A stretch of 64,000 nt of DNA from Rhodobacterales bacterium (GCA_026400355.1 JAPLPE010000017.1:62001-126000); one strand, 5' to 3'. Shown: positions 51,873 to 61,229, numbered from the stretch's first letter. The notes: generated by a model not told the origin, from the letters alone. A program made the numbers and translations.

Positions 51873-52748
51873 ATGGCAAGAGTTGCGTTTCTGGGATTGG
51901 GCGTGATGGGTGGCCCGATGGCCGGGCATCTGGCCCGCGCCGGCCACGAGGTCACGGTCTACAACCGCACCACGGCCAAGGCCGAAGCCTGGGTCGCTAC
52001 CAACGGCGGCACGCTTGGCCGGACGCCTGCCGAGGCGGCCAAAGGAGCCGAGATCGTGCTTGCCTGCGTCGGCAACGACGATGACCTGCGCGCAGTCTGC
52101 ACTGGCCCGGAGGGCGCGTTTGCGGCCATGCCAGCAGGCACGCTCCTTGTCGATCACACAACCGTTTCCGCCAAGGTCACACGCGAACTGTCCGCCGTGG
52201 CCTCAGCGCAGGGGATTGGTTTTGTGGACGCCCCAGTTTCAGGCGGGCAGGCCGGGGCGGTGAACGGCAAGCTGTCGATCATGTGCGGCGGGACCGAGTC
52301 CGACTATGCCCGCGCCGAACCCGTCATGGCGGCCTATGCCCGCATCTGCAAACGGCTGGGGGAAAGCGGTTCGGGGCAGTTGGCCAAGATGGCCAACCAG
52401 ATCGCAATCGCAGGTCTGGTGCAGGGCCTTTCCGAGGCGCTCCACTTCTGTGAAAAGGCGGGCCTGGACGGGCGCGCCGTGGTCGAGGTCATCAGCCAGG
52501 GCGCCGCAGGCAGTTGGCAGATGCAGAACCGCTACCAGACCATGCTGGACGACCACTTCACACACGGCTTTGCCGTGGACTGGATGCGCAAGGACCTGGG
52601 GATCGTGCTGGATGCAGCGGATGATTTGAAGGCGAGCCTGCCGGTCACTGCACTTGTCGACCAGTTCTACAAGGATGTGCAGGCCATGGGGGGCGGACGC
52701 TGGGATACGTCGTCTCTCTTCAAGCGCCTGCGCCACATCGCCGGCTGA
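51873..52748 (+). CDS. NAD(P)-dependent beta-hydroxyacid dehydrogenase (3-hydroxyisobutyrate dehydrogenase family)
   Basis: A 291-residue oxidoreductase. The N-terminal Rossmann motif is VAFLGLGVMGGPMAGHLARAG. The substrate-binding motif is FVDAPVSGGQAGAVNGKLSI, and the catalytic Lys is in GQLAKMANQ. Substrates in this family include 3-hydroxyisobutyrate, tartronate semialdehyde, glyoxylate and succinic semialdehyde, and the sequence does not settle which. I chose the ATG at 51873 directly before the Rossmann fold. It stands alone, divergent from the penicillin acylase gene. Confidence 0.88.
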   Translation: MARVAFLGLGVMGGPMAGHLARAGHEVTVYNRTTAKAEAWVATNGGTLGRTPAEAAKGAEIVLACVGNDDDLRAVCTGPEGAFAAMPAGTLLVDHTTVSAKVTRELSAVASAQGIGFVDAPVSGGQAGAVNGKLSIMCGGTESDYARAEPVMAAYARICKRLGESGSGQLAKMANQIAIAGLVQGLSEALHFCEKAGLDGRAVVEVISQGAAGSWQMQNRYQTMLDDHFTHGFAVDWMRKDLGIVLDAADDLKASLPVTALVDQFYKDVQAMGGGRWDTSSLFKRLRHIAG

Positions 52749-52868
52749 TCCGGCGGATGCGCCCGCGGTGCGACTTTCCTTGCAGGAAGAATGGGGTTCT
52801 CTGCCCCCCGGCTTCGCCTTCCCCCGAGGTATTCCGGGTCGAAAGAAGGCTGAAGTGCAGGGAATATG

Positions 52869-54173
52869 TCAGCGTTCGGGGATCAGGCCCCTTGGACTGA
52901 ACCGCAGGACAAGGAGCAGGATCACCCCCATCGTCAGAAGCCGCATATGCGCTGCCGAATCGGCCAGATGCGCCTTGAGCCAGCTGTCATCCGCCATGCC
53001 CGAGGTGATCACGCTCATGATCCAGAGCCCCATGGGTTCGACCATGACCCAGAGCCACCAGATAAGCATGCCCCCCAGCACTGCACCAAAGTTGTTGCCC
53101 GACCCGCCGACAATCACCATCACCCAGATAAGGAAGGTAAACCGCAAAGGCTGGTAGGTGCCGGGCGTCAGTTGCCCGTCAAGGGTCGTCATCATCGCGC
53201 CTGCAATCCCGCAGATGGCGGAACCCAGGATGAATATCTGCAGGTGCCGGCCCTTCACATCCTTGCCCATCGCCTCGGCGGCGACCTCGTTATCGCGGAT
53301 GGCGCGCATCATGCGGCCCCAGGGGGATTTCAGCGCCATCTGGGCGAGCCAGAGGAGAGCTATCAGCACCAGCGTGAACAGTACGCCGTAAGACAGCTTT
53401 ACATAGAGTGTTGAGGCCGTGACCGGATCGAGGCCGAAGCCTGCGGCGCCTGCGATGAAATCGGTGTCCGCCTGCAGGTCGATTTCGTAAGCCACGGGCC
53501 GGGGCACGCCGATGACGTTCTTGACGCCCCGGCTCAGCCAGTCTTCGTTCTTCAGGACGGCAATGATGATCTCGGCGATCCCCAGCGTCGCAATCGCAAG
53601 ATAATCCGACCGCAGCCCCAAGGCCGTCTTGCCAATCACCCAGGCCGCGCCCGCGGCGAGCAACCCGCCCACCGGCCAGGACAGCAGCACCGGCAGGTTC
53701 AGCCCGCCCAGATAGCCGGTTGCCGCAGGCGTCACCGCCTCGACCGCCATGACGGCCGGATCGAACACCGCACGGTAGAGGAAGAAGCCGATCACGAGCA
53801 CCAGCAGCGTGGCCAGGTTGCGCGCACGCCCCTTGGCCATTCTCATCTGCACCAGCACTGCCGCGACGATCGTTGCGGCGCCAAAGGCCAGCCCCGTCAG
53901 GATGCGCAGCCCGCCCGCCGCCCAGGCATCGGTCGTGGGCGGCATCGAAATCAGGACGGCCCCGAGGCCCCCCAAAGCGACGAAGCCCATGATCCCGATG
54001 TTGAAAAGCCCCGCGAACCCCCATTGCAAGTTCACCCCCAGCGCCATGATCGCCGAGATGAGGCCCATGTTCACGATGGTCAGCGCAAGGTTCCAGCCCT
54101 GCATCAGCCCCGTGATCACGATCAGACCGGCCATGGCGGCAAACAGCAGCGTGTTCTTCACAGCGGGGCTCAT
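52869..54173 (-). CDS. livM: Branched-chain amino acid ABC transporter permease LivM
   Basis: A 434-residue permease with about ten membrane helices. The family motif GVNLQWGFAGLFNIGIMGFVALGG is in the N-terminal third, and GRMMRAIRDNEVAAEAMGKDV is the cytoplasmic coupling loop to the ATPases. The length is close to that of E. coli LivM. Its start overlaps livH by four bases (ATGA). It is the last gene of the liv operon. Confidence 0.93.
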   Translation of the reverse strand: MSPAVKNTLLFAAMAGLIVITGLMQGWNLALTIVNMGLISAIMALGVNLQWGFAGLFNIGIMGFVALGGLGAVLISMPPTTDAWAAGGLRILTGLAFGAATIVAAVLVQMRMAKGRARNLATLLVLVIGFFLYRAVFDPAVMAVEAVTPAATGYLGGLNLPVLLSWPVGGLLAAGAAWVIGKTALGLRSDYLAIATLGIAEIIIAVLKNEDWLSRGVKNVIGVPRPVAYEIDLQADTDFIAGAAGFGLDPVTASTLYVKLSYGVLFTLVLIALLWLAQMALKSPWGRMMRAIRDNEVAAEAMGKDVKGRHLQIFILGSAICGIAGAMMTTLDGQLTPGTYQPLRFTFLIWVMVIVGGSGNNFGAVLGGMLIWWLWVMVEPMGLWIMSVITSGMADDSWLKAHLADSAAHMRLLTMGVILLLVLRFSPRGLIPER

Positions 54174-55180
54174 ACCGATTGTCCCTTGAAAAGGCCCGTA
54201 GGCTTGAAAAGCAGAACGATGATGAGGATCGCGAAACTGACCGCGAACTTGTAATCGGTTGACAGGAGTTGGACGAGGCCGGTGGGTTCAAGATCTTCCG
54301 GCATCACATAGACCAGCACCTTCTTCCAGGCATAGGTCACCGTCACCTCGGAAAAAGCGATGACGAAGCCACCCGCAATCGCGCCAAGCGGGTTGCCAAG
54401 GCCGCCCACGATCGCCGCGGCAAAGATCGGCAGCAGAAGCTGGAAATAGGTGAAGGCCTTGAAGGACTTGTCGAGGCCATAGAGCACACCGGCCGTTGTC
54501 GCCAAGGCCGCAACGATGATCCAGGTCACGGCCACGACCCTCTCGGGGTTGATGCCGGACAGAAGCGCCAGATCCTCATTATCCGAGAAGGCCCGCATCG
54601 ACTTGCCCGTCCGTGTCCGGTTGAGGAACCAGAAGAGAAGCGCCACGGCAATCGCTGCCGTGATGAGCGTGATCGCCTGTGTGGACTTGATGGCAAGGCC
54701 TTCGTCCAGTCCGGTCATGTCCTTGAAATCGCCAGCCGAAATCACGAACCGCGCACCATCGGCAAAGTTGATGTCCTCGACCCCGATGATGAAACGGACG
54801 ATCCCGTTCATGATGAACATCACGCCCATGGACACGATCACAAGGATGACCGGTGCCGCCTTGCGCTTGCGGTAGAAGCGGTAGACGAGCCTGTCCGTGC
54901 CCAGAAGCAGAAGCGCCGTCACCGCAATCCCGACGGGCAGAGCGATCAGCGCGGTCGGGAGCCAGCCAAAGGTAAACCCGGCCGCCTGCAAGCCCCAGGT
55001 GGCGAGGATCGTGGCCATGGTGCCAAAGGCCATCGTGTCGCCATGCGCAAAGTTGGAAAACCGCAGGATGCCATAGATCAGCGTCACGCCGAGCGCACCA
55101 AGGGCCAGTTGCGCCCCATAGGCCAGCCCCGGCACGATCACAAAGTTCAGAAGCGCGACAATCGCGTTCAGGAAATCCAT
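54170..55180 (-). CDS. livH: Branched-chain amino acid ABC transporter permease LivH
   Basis: A 336-residue permease with about eight membrane helices. The N-terminal ALGALGVTLIYGILRFSNFAHGD is the LivH signature, and TGKSMRAFSDNEDLALLSGI is the coupling loop. It forms the channel with LivM for the amino acid delivered by the binding protein encoded upstream. Its ATG overlaps the stop of the small exported-protein gene by one base. Confidence 0.93.
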   Translation of the reverse strand: MDFLNAIVALLNFVIVPGLAYGAQLALGALGVTLIYGILRFSNFAHGDTMAFGTMATILATWGLQAAGFTFGWLPTALIALPVGIAVTALLLLGTDRLVYRFYRKRKAAPVILVIVSMGVMFIMNGIVRFIIGVEDINFADGARFVISAGDFKDMTGLDEGLAIKSTQAITLITAAIAVALLFWFLNRTRTGKSMRAFSDNEDLALLSGINPERVVAVTWIIVAALATTAGVLYGLDKSFKAFTYFQLLLPIFAAAIVGGLGNPLGAIAGGFVIAFSEVTVTYAWKKVLVYVMPEDLEPTGLVQLLSTDYKFAVSFAILIIVLLFKPTGLFKGQSV

Positions 55181-55569
55181 CAGCCCGTCACCTCGCAGGT
55201 CAGGAACAGTACCGCCGCAGTGCCGCCATCAGCGGCAGTCAACTGGTGCCAAAGCATCTTGTCGGGGCCCGAAAGCATCAACGTCTCCAGATCGTCATCG
55301 TCCTGTGACCAGACCCACGGGCCCATGAAAGACTCCTGCCACGCGACGGCCGACTGTCCGTCATGGGCCAGATCGACCGTGCCACGGCCATCCGGGTCGA
55401 GTTCGACGGGTGAAAGGCGGAATTCGACCGCGCGGACAGACGGGCCGCACAGGCCCGCCCCGTCGCAGGACAGTGTGGCCGTGCAGGCAAACGCCTGCCG
55501 CGCCCCTTCGGCAAGGGCCGTGGTGGGCAAGAGTGCGAGAGAGGCCAGTACAGCCCGCATACCACTCAT
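55180..55569 (-). CDS. Small exported protein of unknown function inside the liv operon
   Basis: A 129-residue protein with a Sec signal peptide (MRAVLASLALLPTTALAEG). The mature part has four Cys, three of them in ACTATLSCDGAGLCG and one near the C-terminus (LTCEVTG), suggesting disulfides, and many acidic residues. I do not recognise a family. It overlaps livF before and livH after, so it is firmly in the operon; a periplasmic role linked to uptake is inference. The start is the ATG at 55569 (overlapping the livF stop) or the ATG at 55560, which gives a cleaner signal peptide. Confidence 0.75.
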   Translation of the reverse strand: MSGMRAVLASLALLPTTALAEGARQAFACTATLSCDGAGLCGPSVRAVEFRLSPVELDPDGRGTVDLAHDGQSAVAWQESFMGPWVWSQDDDDLETLMLSGPDKMLWHQLTAADGGTAAVLFLTCEVTG

Positions 55570-56279
55570 CCGCCGAGGAAGGATTTGCGGACCTGCGGGT
55601 CGGCCAGCAGTTCCTGACCCGTTCCGGTAAAGGCATTCGATCCCTGCACCAGAACATAACCCTTGTCCGCAATCTCGAGCGCCTGACGCGCGTTCTGTTC
55701 CACCATAAGGATGGTGATCCCGGCGCGGCTCACTTCGATGATCCGGTCAAAGAGTTCGTCCATCACGATGGGCGACACGCCCGCTGTCGGCTCGTCCAGC
55801 ATCAGGACCTTGGGCTGCGTCATCAGCGCCCGACCCACGGCGACCTGCTGCCGTTGCCCACCCGACAGTTCGCCCGCAGCCTGACGGCGCTTGTCCCGAA
55901 GGATCGGGAACAGCGTAAAGACCTGCTCCATCGTGCCCTTGATGTCATCCCGCCGCAGGAAGGCCCCCATTTCAAGGTTTTCCTCGACGGTCATGGAGGT
56001 GAATATGTTGTGCGTCTGGGGCACAAAGGCCATGCCTTTGGCGACGCGGGCCTGTGGGGACAGGGATGTGATATCCTCTCCCTGGATGCGTACGCTGCCT
56101 TCACGCAGGTTCAGCATTCCGAAGATCGCTTTCATCGCCGTGGATTTGCCCGCGCCATTGGGGCCTACGATCACCGCGATCTCGCCCTTCTCGACGGCCA
56201 CGGTACAGCCCTGCAGGATATTGGCACCCTTGCCGTATCCGCCGGACATCTTTTCGCCGATGAGAAAAGGTTCGGCCAT
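55566..56279 (-). CDS. livF: Branched-chain amino acid ABC transporter ATPase LivF
   Basis: A 237-residue ATPase. Walker A is GPNGAGKST, the Q-loop region is MAFVPQTHNIFTSMTVEENL, the signature is LSGGQRQQVAVGRAL, and Walker B is VLMLDEPTAGVSP. The motif FTGTGQELLADPQVRKSFLGG at the C-terminus is typical of LivF. It pairs with LivG to drive the LivHM channel. An 82-base spacer separates it from livG. Confidence 0.93.
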   Translation of the reverse strand: MAEPFLIGEKMSGGYGKGANILQGCTVAVEKGEIAVIVGPNGAGKSTAMKAIFGMLNLREGSVRIQGEDITSLSPQARVAKGMAFVPQTHNIFTSMTVEENLEMGAFLRRDDIKGTMEQVFTLFPILRDKRRQAAGELSGGQRQQVAVGRALMTQPKVLMLDEPTAGVSPIVMDELFDRIIEVSRAGITILMVEQNARQALEIADKGYVLVQGSNAFTGTGQELLADPQVRKSFLGG

Positions 56280-56361
56280 CAGACACCCCCTTCAAGCGAA
56301 AGAACACCGACGCAATACCGACGCGTCACTGACGCGTTGCATACGCCCCACAGAAAGGCCA

Positions 56362-57141
56362 TCATGCTGATTTCACTTTGTTTTTCAGACCGCGGCCCAG
56401 ATAGGCCTCGATCACAGCCTCGTTCTTCATGATGTCTGCGGCGGAACCTTGGGCCAGAACCTTGCCCTCGGCCATGACGATGACCGGATCGCAAAGCCGA
56501 CCGATGAAATCCATGTCATGTTCGATCACGCAGAACGTATAGCCGCGTTCCTTGTTCAGGCGGACGATGGCATCGCCGATCGTGTTCAGAAGAGTCCGGT
56601 TCACCCCGGCGCCCACCTCGTCCAGAAACACGATCCGGGCATCCACCATCATCGTTCGGCCAAGCTCCAGAAGCTTTTTCTGGCCGCCAGACAGGTTCCC
56701 GGCCTTCTCGTCCTTCAGGTGCGAAATTGTCAGAAAATCAAGAACTTCATCGGCTTTCTTGAGTAGTTCCTGCTCTTCCCGCGCGATCTTGCCCCGGCCA
56801 AACCATGCATTCCACAGCGTCTCGCCCGACTGGTGCGCAGGCACCATCATCAGGTTTTCCCGGACTGTCATCGACGAAAACTCATGGGCGATCTGGAATG
56901 TCCGCAGCAGGCCCTTGTGGAACAACTCATGTGGCGGAAGGCCGGTAATGTCCTCACCCGCCATCGTCACGCGACCACTGGTCGGCGGCAAACGTCCGGC
57001 GATGACATTGAACAGGGTCGTCTTGCCGGCACCGTTGGGCCCGATCAGGCCGGTGATCGACCCCGACTTGATCTCAAGCGAGGCGCCATCAACGGCATGA
57101 AACCCGCCGAAATGCTTGTGCATGTTCTCGACGACGATCAT
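56362..57141 (-). CDS. livG: Branched-chain amino acid ABC transporter ATPase LivG
   Basis: A 259-residue ATPase. Walker A is GPNGAGKTT, then the LivG-type insertion TGLPPHELFHKGLLRTFQIAH, the signature LSGGQKKLLELGRTM, Walker B RIVFLDEVGAGVN and an H-loop VIEHDMDFI. The Walker B continuation is EVGAG rather than the usual EPxAG. The ATG at 57141 follows the binding-protein gene after a strong hairpin. Confidence 0.93.
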   Translation of the reverse strand: MIVVENMHKHFGGFHAVDGASLEIKSGSITGLIGPNGAGKTTLFNVIAGRLPPTSGRVTMAGEDITGLPPHELFHKGLLRTFQIAHEFSSMTVRENLMMVPAHQSGETLWNAWFGRGKIAREEQELLKKADEVLDFLTISHLKDEKAGNLSGGQKKLLELGRTMMVDARIVFLDEVGAGVNRTLLNTIGDAIVRLNKERGYTFCVIEHDMDFIGRLCDPVIVMAEGKVLAQGSAADIMKNEAVIEAYLGRGLKNKVKSA

Positions 57142-57212
57142 TCATCATACTCCCCGCAGGTCTGCTCTTTTCCCAACGGCTTCATGGCCTTGGGCGGCAT
57201 ACCCTATTTTGC

Positions 57213-57250
57213 GGCACGGCCCGGGAAGAGGCATCTTCCCGGGCCGTGCC
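57213..57250 (-). terminator. Strong hairpin between binding-protein gene and livG
   Basis: GGCACGGCCCGGGAAG (57213-57228) and CTTCCCGGGCCGTGCC (57235-57250) form a perfect 16-base stem with a six-base loop, directly after the binding-protein stop. On the minus strand no T-run follows (GCAAAATAGGG). It is probably a stabilising or partial-termination element that keeps binding protein in excess over the ATPases and permeases. Confidence 0.7.
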
Positions 57251-57270
57251 CTGATTCGCTATGTCCGGGC

Positions 57271-58458
57271 TTAGCGGAAACGAACCGTGTTGATCACGCC
57301 GTCCTGGATTTCGATTTCGCGATAGTTGCCGGCAGATTCGCCCGCACCGATCAGTTCAACAGCGGTCGCGCCGACATAGTCGATGTCGGTGCCGGCCTTG
57401 ATCAGTTCCAGCGCCTTGGCCAGTTCACCCGGGAATATCTGCTCACCCGGGGCGTTGGCCAGATCCATCACCTTGGGAGCCCAATCGGCCGACTTGGTCG
57501 AGCCGGCAGCTTCCATCGCCATCATGATCAGCGCAGCGGCGTCATAGGACTCGGGCGCAAAGGCCGAAGTGCCATCGAAACCGGCAGCGGTCGCCATGCC
57601 CTGGAACATTTCCGCACCGGCGGAGTCGGTCCCCGGATACTGGCCGAAGGACCCGTTCAGCCCCGCACCGATATCGTCAACCAGCTGCTGGCCGACCATG
57701 CCGTCGGGAAGCACGAAGGTGTCAAACGCACCGGTGTCGAGCGAAGCCTGGATGATGCCCTTGCCGCCCTGGTCGGTGTAGCCGGCCACGACGAGCACTT
57801 CGCCACCGGCCGAGGCCAGAGCAGCGACTTCAGCCGAATAATCGGCCTTGCCGTCTTCGTGAGGCGCGCTGATCGTGATCGTGCCACCGGCTTCTGCGAA
57901 AGCGGCCGCAAACGCATCGGCCAGTCCCTTGCCGTAGTCGTTGTTGGTGTAGGTCAGGGCCACGGTCTTGATCCCGCGATCCATCAGAACATCGGTCATC
58001 ACGACACCCTGACGGGCATCCGACGGCGCGGTCCGGAAGAACAGGCCATTGTCTTCGGCGGTCGAAAGACCGGGCGAAGTGGCAGAGGGCGAAATCATCG
58101 CAACGCCGTTCGGCATCGCAACATTGGCAAGGATCGCACCGGTCACACCCGAGCAGTCAGCGCCCATGATCGCGGCCACGCCATCCGACGTCACCAGACG
58201 CTCGGCAGCGGCGGTCGCGGCAGCGGCGTCGATGCAGGTCGAGTCGGCACGGACCGGAACCACGGTGTTGCCACCGCCCAGAAGGGTGCCGGCGGCGTTG
58301 ACTTCGGCGATGGCCAGTTCGGCACCCGCAGCCATGCTCGGCGTGATCGATTCCAGCGGACCGGTGAAGCCAAGGATGATCCCCATCTTCACGTCTTCGG
58401 CCGAGGCGGCACCCGCGAAAAGGGCGGTTGCGGCAGTTGCCAGCAGCAGTTTCTTCAT
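57271..58458 (-). CDS. Branched-chain amino acid-type ABC substrate-binding protein
   Basis: A 395-residue periplasmic binding protein of the LivJ/LivK type I fold. The Sec signal peptide is MKKLLLATAATALFAGAASA. The mature protein begins EDVKMGIILGFTGPLESITP, and internal motifs such as MISPSATSPGLST and DYGKGLADAFAAAF are typical. Two internal Cys (CIDAAAAT, ADCSG) are conserved in such proteins as a disulfide. It is the first gene of the liv operon. The ligand may be a branched-chain amino acid or another amide or amino acid. AGGGAG lies before the ATG. Confidence 0.92.
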   Translation of the reverse strand: MKKLLLATAATALFAGAASAEDVKMGIILGFTGPLESITPSMAAGAELAIAEVNAAGTLLGGGNTVVPVRADSTCIDAAAATAAAERLVTSDGVAAIMGADCSGVTGAILANVAMPNGVAMISPSATSPGLSTAEDNGLFFRTAPSDARQGVVMTDVLMDRGIKTVALTYTNNDYGKGLADAFAAAFAEAGGTITISAPHEDGKADYSAEVAALASAGGEVLVVAGYTDQGGKGIIQASLDTGAFDTFVLPDGMVGQQLVDDIGAGLNGSFGQYPGTDSAGAEMFQGMATAAGFDGTSAFAPESYDAAALIMMAMEAAGSTKSADWAPKVMDLANAPGEQIFPGELAKALELIKAGTDIDYVGATAVELIGAGESAGNYREIEIQDGVINTVRFR

Positions 58459-58480
58459 TGTCGTCTCCCTATCGGAACAA

Positions 58481-58523
58481 TTGTCCTGACGGACAAACTA
58501 GTCAGCCAGCAAAGGAAAGTGAA
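58481..58523 (-). promoter_or_regulatory. Candidate promoter and operator of the liv operon
   Basis: A perfect palindrome TTGTCC-TGAC-GGACAA lies at 58481-58496, about 23 bases before the binding-protein start codon. A promoter-like pair on the minus strand, TTCACT (58523-58518), 17 bases, TAGTTT (58500-58495), would place the transcript start inside it. That arrangement would suit repression. The neighbouring GlxA-type gene is on the same strand upstream, and its product is a possible but unproven regulator. Confidence 0.4.
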
Positions 58524-58587
58524 GCCGTCTGCGCCAGTCTTTTTGGCCAGTTTCCCAGCATTTGCACACCAATGGGCCGACGTTGCG

Positions 58588-59592
58588 TCAGATTGACAGG
58601 CGCGCCGCCTGTGTTCCGCGTTCCCGATAGGGCGTCGTGTTGTAATGCGACCGGTAGCATTTCGAGAAATGCGACGGGCTCGCAAAGCCGCAGGCCAGGG
58701 CCACGTTGATGACGCTCATATCTGTCTGCATCAAGAGATTACGCGCCTTCTGCAGCCGCAGTTCCATATAATAACGCTTGGGGCTGCGGTTCAGATAGCG
58801 ACGGAAAAGGCGTTCCAGCTGCCGGGTCGACATGCCCACGTCCCTGGCCAATACGGCAGGGCTGATCGGGTCTTCGATCGCCTGTTCCATGATCTGGATG
58901 ACCCGCGACAGTTTCGGATGCCGCACCCCGATCCGCGTCGGGATCGACAGGCGTTGCGTATCCTGATCGGTCCTGATCGAAGAATAGATCAACTGATCGG
59001 CCACCGCATTGGCCAGATCCTCACCATGATCGTCCGCAATCAGTTTCAGCATCAGGTCAATCGAAGCCGTCCCGCCCGCCGTCGTGATCCTGTTCCCATC
59101 GACAACAAAGACCGACTTGGTCAGCGTCACATCTTGGAATTCCTCGGCAAAGCTATCCTGATTCTCCCAGTGGATCGTGGCCTTCTTCCCGTCGAGCAAC
59201 CCTGCCTTGGCCAGCGTATAGCCCGCCGTGCAAAGCCCCCCCATGATCACCCCGCGACGCGCCTCGCGCCGCAGCCAGTTCAGGATCTTGCGTGTCGTGG
59301 CCGACTGCACGTCAATCCCGCCACACAGCATGACCGTATCTTCGCGGTTCAACTCCTCAAGGTCGATGTTCACCTTGAACTCGGTCCCGTTGGAACAGGC
59401 GATGTTTGTCCCGCCTTCGCCCGCGATGACCCAAGTATAAAGCGTCTTGCCCGCCATCCGGTTCGCGATCCGGAGCGATTCAACTGCGCAGGCAAAGCAA
59501 AGCATCGTGAAATTGTCCAAGAGCACAAACACGAACCGCCGCTGCTTTGACGTCTTCTGCGCGACTTCGACGATCTGAGGCTGGATATCCAT
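58588..59592 (-). CDS. GlxA-family AraC-type transcriptional regulator
   Basis: A 334-residue regulator. The N-terminal DJ-1/PfpI-like domain (about 17-190) has FVFVLLDNFTMLCFACAVES and the nucleophile-elbow-like segment GGLCTAGYTLAKAG. The C-terminal AraC DNA-binding domain (about 230-325) contains two helix-turn-helix motifs, ISPAVLARDVGMSTRQLERL and NVALACGFASPSHFSKCYR. Relatives control carnitine, choline or arginine metabolism. Its place upstream of the liv-type operon suggests control of amino acid or amine uptake, which is inference. The start is uncertain: ATG at 59592 or 59643, neither with a strong ribosome site. Confidence 0.87.
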   Translation of the reverse strand: MDIQPQIVEVAQKTSKQRRFVFVLLDNFTMLCFACAVESLRIANRMAGKTLYTWVIAGEGGTNIACSNGTEFKVNIDLEELNREDTVMLCGGIDVQSATTRKILNWLRREARRGVIMGGLCTAGYTLAKAGLLDGKKATIHWENQDSFAEEFQDVTLTKSVFVVDGNRITTAGGTASIDLMLKLIADDHGEDLANAVADQLIYSSIRTDQDTQRLSIPTRIGVRHPKLSRVIQIMEQAIEDPISPAVLARDVGMSTRQLERLFRRYLNRSPKRYYMELRLQKARNLLMQTDMSVINVALACGFASPSHFSKCYRSHYNTTPYRERGTQAARLSI

Positions 59593-59737
59593 GAGGGGCA
59601 CCGGACATGAGGCGCGATATGCGACCCATCTTGTCGCGGACATGACACCTTTTGCATCTGACCTTCAAGAGCAATCAAAAGCGGCAGTTGATGTCGTTCA
59701 AGGCATTCTGAAGCAGGGCATCTGTGCGGATTTCCCA

Positions 59738-59766
59738 TTGGCCTGCCCAAGGGTCGCTTGTATAAG
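59738..59766 (+). promoter_or_regulatory. Candidate promoter of the DAHP synthase gene
   Basis: TTGGCC (59738-59743), 17 bases, TATAAG (59761-59766): four and five of six matches to the sigma70 boxes with ideal spacing. Transcription would begin near 59773. This argues against translation starting at 59758 and for the ATG at 59809 or 59821. Confidence 0.5.
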
Positions 59767-59820
59767 GCCCTCCTATCGCGCGCGGATGGTGCGCGGTCTG
59801 GCCTGACCATGGAGACGAAG

Positions 59821-61191
59821 ATGACTGACTGGCACAAATCCGACTGGCGCAAACTGCCCCGGGTCCAGATGCCCGAGTATATCAACGCGGGTAAACTCAA
59901 TGCGGTCGAGGCCAGGCTTGCAAGCTATCCCCCTCTTGTTTTTGCAGGCGAGGCGCGCCGTCTCAAGGCCCTGCTTGGCAAGGTCAGCACCGGCGAGGCG
60001 TTCCTGCTGCAGGGCGGTGACTGCGCCGAAAGCTTCTCGGCCTTCAGCGCCGACAATATCCGCGACACCTTCAAGGTGATGCTGCAGATGGCGATGGTCC
60101 TGACCTACGGTGCCAAGGTTCCCGTGGTCAAAGTCGGCCGCATGGCCGGCCAGTTCGCCAAACCCCGTTCGGCCCCGACCGAAGTTCTCGCCGGGCAGGA
60201 GCTGCCCAGCTACCGTGGCGACATCATCAACGGCTTCGACTTCACCCCCGAAGCCCGCATTCCCGATCCGGAACGGATGTTGCAGGCCTATCTTCAGGCT
60301 GCCGCCACGCTCAACCTGCTCCGCGCTTTCTCGACCGGCGGCTATGCAGATGTGCACAAGGTCCACGCCTGGACTCTGGGGTTCACTGGCGCCCCCGAAG
60401 CGGAAAAGTACCGCGAAATGGCAAACCGCATCTCGGACACGCTCGATTTCATCGAAGCGGCCGGTGTGCGGGGAGAGGCTGCCCACACGCTCCAGACAGT
60501 GGAGTTCTTCACGAGCCACGAGGCGCTGCTGCTGGAGTATGAAGAGGCGCTCACCCGCGTCGATTCGACGACGGGCCAGTGGCTTGCCGGTTCGGGCCAT
60601 ATGGTCTGGATCGGCGACCGCACGCGGCAGCCGGACGGCGCACATGTGGAATATGCCCGTGGCGTGCAGAACCCGATCGGGCTCAAATGCGGCCCGTCGA
60701 TGACCTCGGGCCACCTCAAGGCACTGATGGCGAAGCTCAACCCCAAGAATGAGGCTGGGCGCCTCACACTCATCGCGCGTTTCGGGGCAGGGACCGTCGC
60801 CGAACATCTGCCGCGCCTTATCCGCGCTGTGCAGGAAGAAGGTGCCAACGTCGCCTGGGTCTGCGATCCGATGCACGGCAACACGATCAAGTCCAAGTCG
60901 GGTTACAAGACCCGCCCCTTCGACTCGGTCCTGCGCGAGGTGCGCGAATTCTTTGCCGTCCACAACGGCGAAGGCTCGATCCCCGGCGGTGTCCATTTCG
61001 AAATGACGGGCTCGGACGTGACCGAATGCACCGGCGGCGTCCGCGCCGTGACGGACGAGGATCTGTCGAGCCGCTATCACACCGCCTGCGACCCGCGCCT
61101 TAACGCGTCGCAGTCGCTGGAACTGGCCTTTCTCGTGGCCGAGGAACTGTCCTCGCGCCGCAAGGTGCTGCAGCAGGCAGAAGCCGTCTGA
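59821..61191 (+). CDS. Class II 3-deoxy-7-phosphoheptulonate (DAHP) synthase
   Basis: A 456-residue plant-like class II enzyme that joins phosphoenolpyruvate and erythrose 4-phosphate, the first step of aromatic amino acid synthesis. Motifs include [35 protein letters not shown]-type sequence ([18 protein letters not shown]), and [11 protein letters not shown] with the metal-site Cys and His. The start [13 protein letters not shown] at 59821 is typical of the family and is supported by the promoter candidate upstream; 59809 is also possible. It stands alone, followed by a strong terminator. Confidence 0.93.
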   Translation: MTDWHKSDWRKLPRVQMPEYINAGKLNAVEARLASYPPLVFAGEARRLKALLGKVSTGEAFLLQGGDCAESFSAFSADNIRDTFKVMLQMAMVLTYGAKVPVVKVGRMAGQFAKPRSAPTEVLAGQELPSYRGDIINGFDFTPEARIPDPERMLQAYLQAAATLNLLRAFSTGGYADVHKVHAWTLGFTGAPEAEKYREMANRISDTLDFIEAAGVRGEAAHTLQTVEFFTSHEALLLEYEEALTRVDSTTGQWLAGSGHMVWIGDRTRQPDGAHVEYARGVQNPIGLKCGPSMTSGHLKALMAKLNPKNEAGRLTLIARFGAGTVAEHLPRLIRAVQEEGANVAWVCDPMHGNTIKSKSGYKTRPFDSVLREVREFFAVHNGEGSIPGGVHFEMTGSDVTECTGGVRAVTDEDLSSRYHTACDPRLNASQSLELAFLVAEELSSRRKVLQQAEAV

Positions 61192-61229
61192 CAGGGGAGG
61201 TGGGTTCCACCCATCCGATTCAGGAACAG

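Noticed and set aside
54269-55630. A 453-codon plus-strand frame opposite livH and the small exported protein
   Set aside because: Antisense to a membrane permease with clear family motifs; highly charged composition typical of a shadow.
56833-58596. A 587-codon plus-strand frame opposite livG and the liv binding-protein gene
   Set aside because: Shadow frame; it runs across the intercistronic hairpin and the promoter region and has no motifs.
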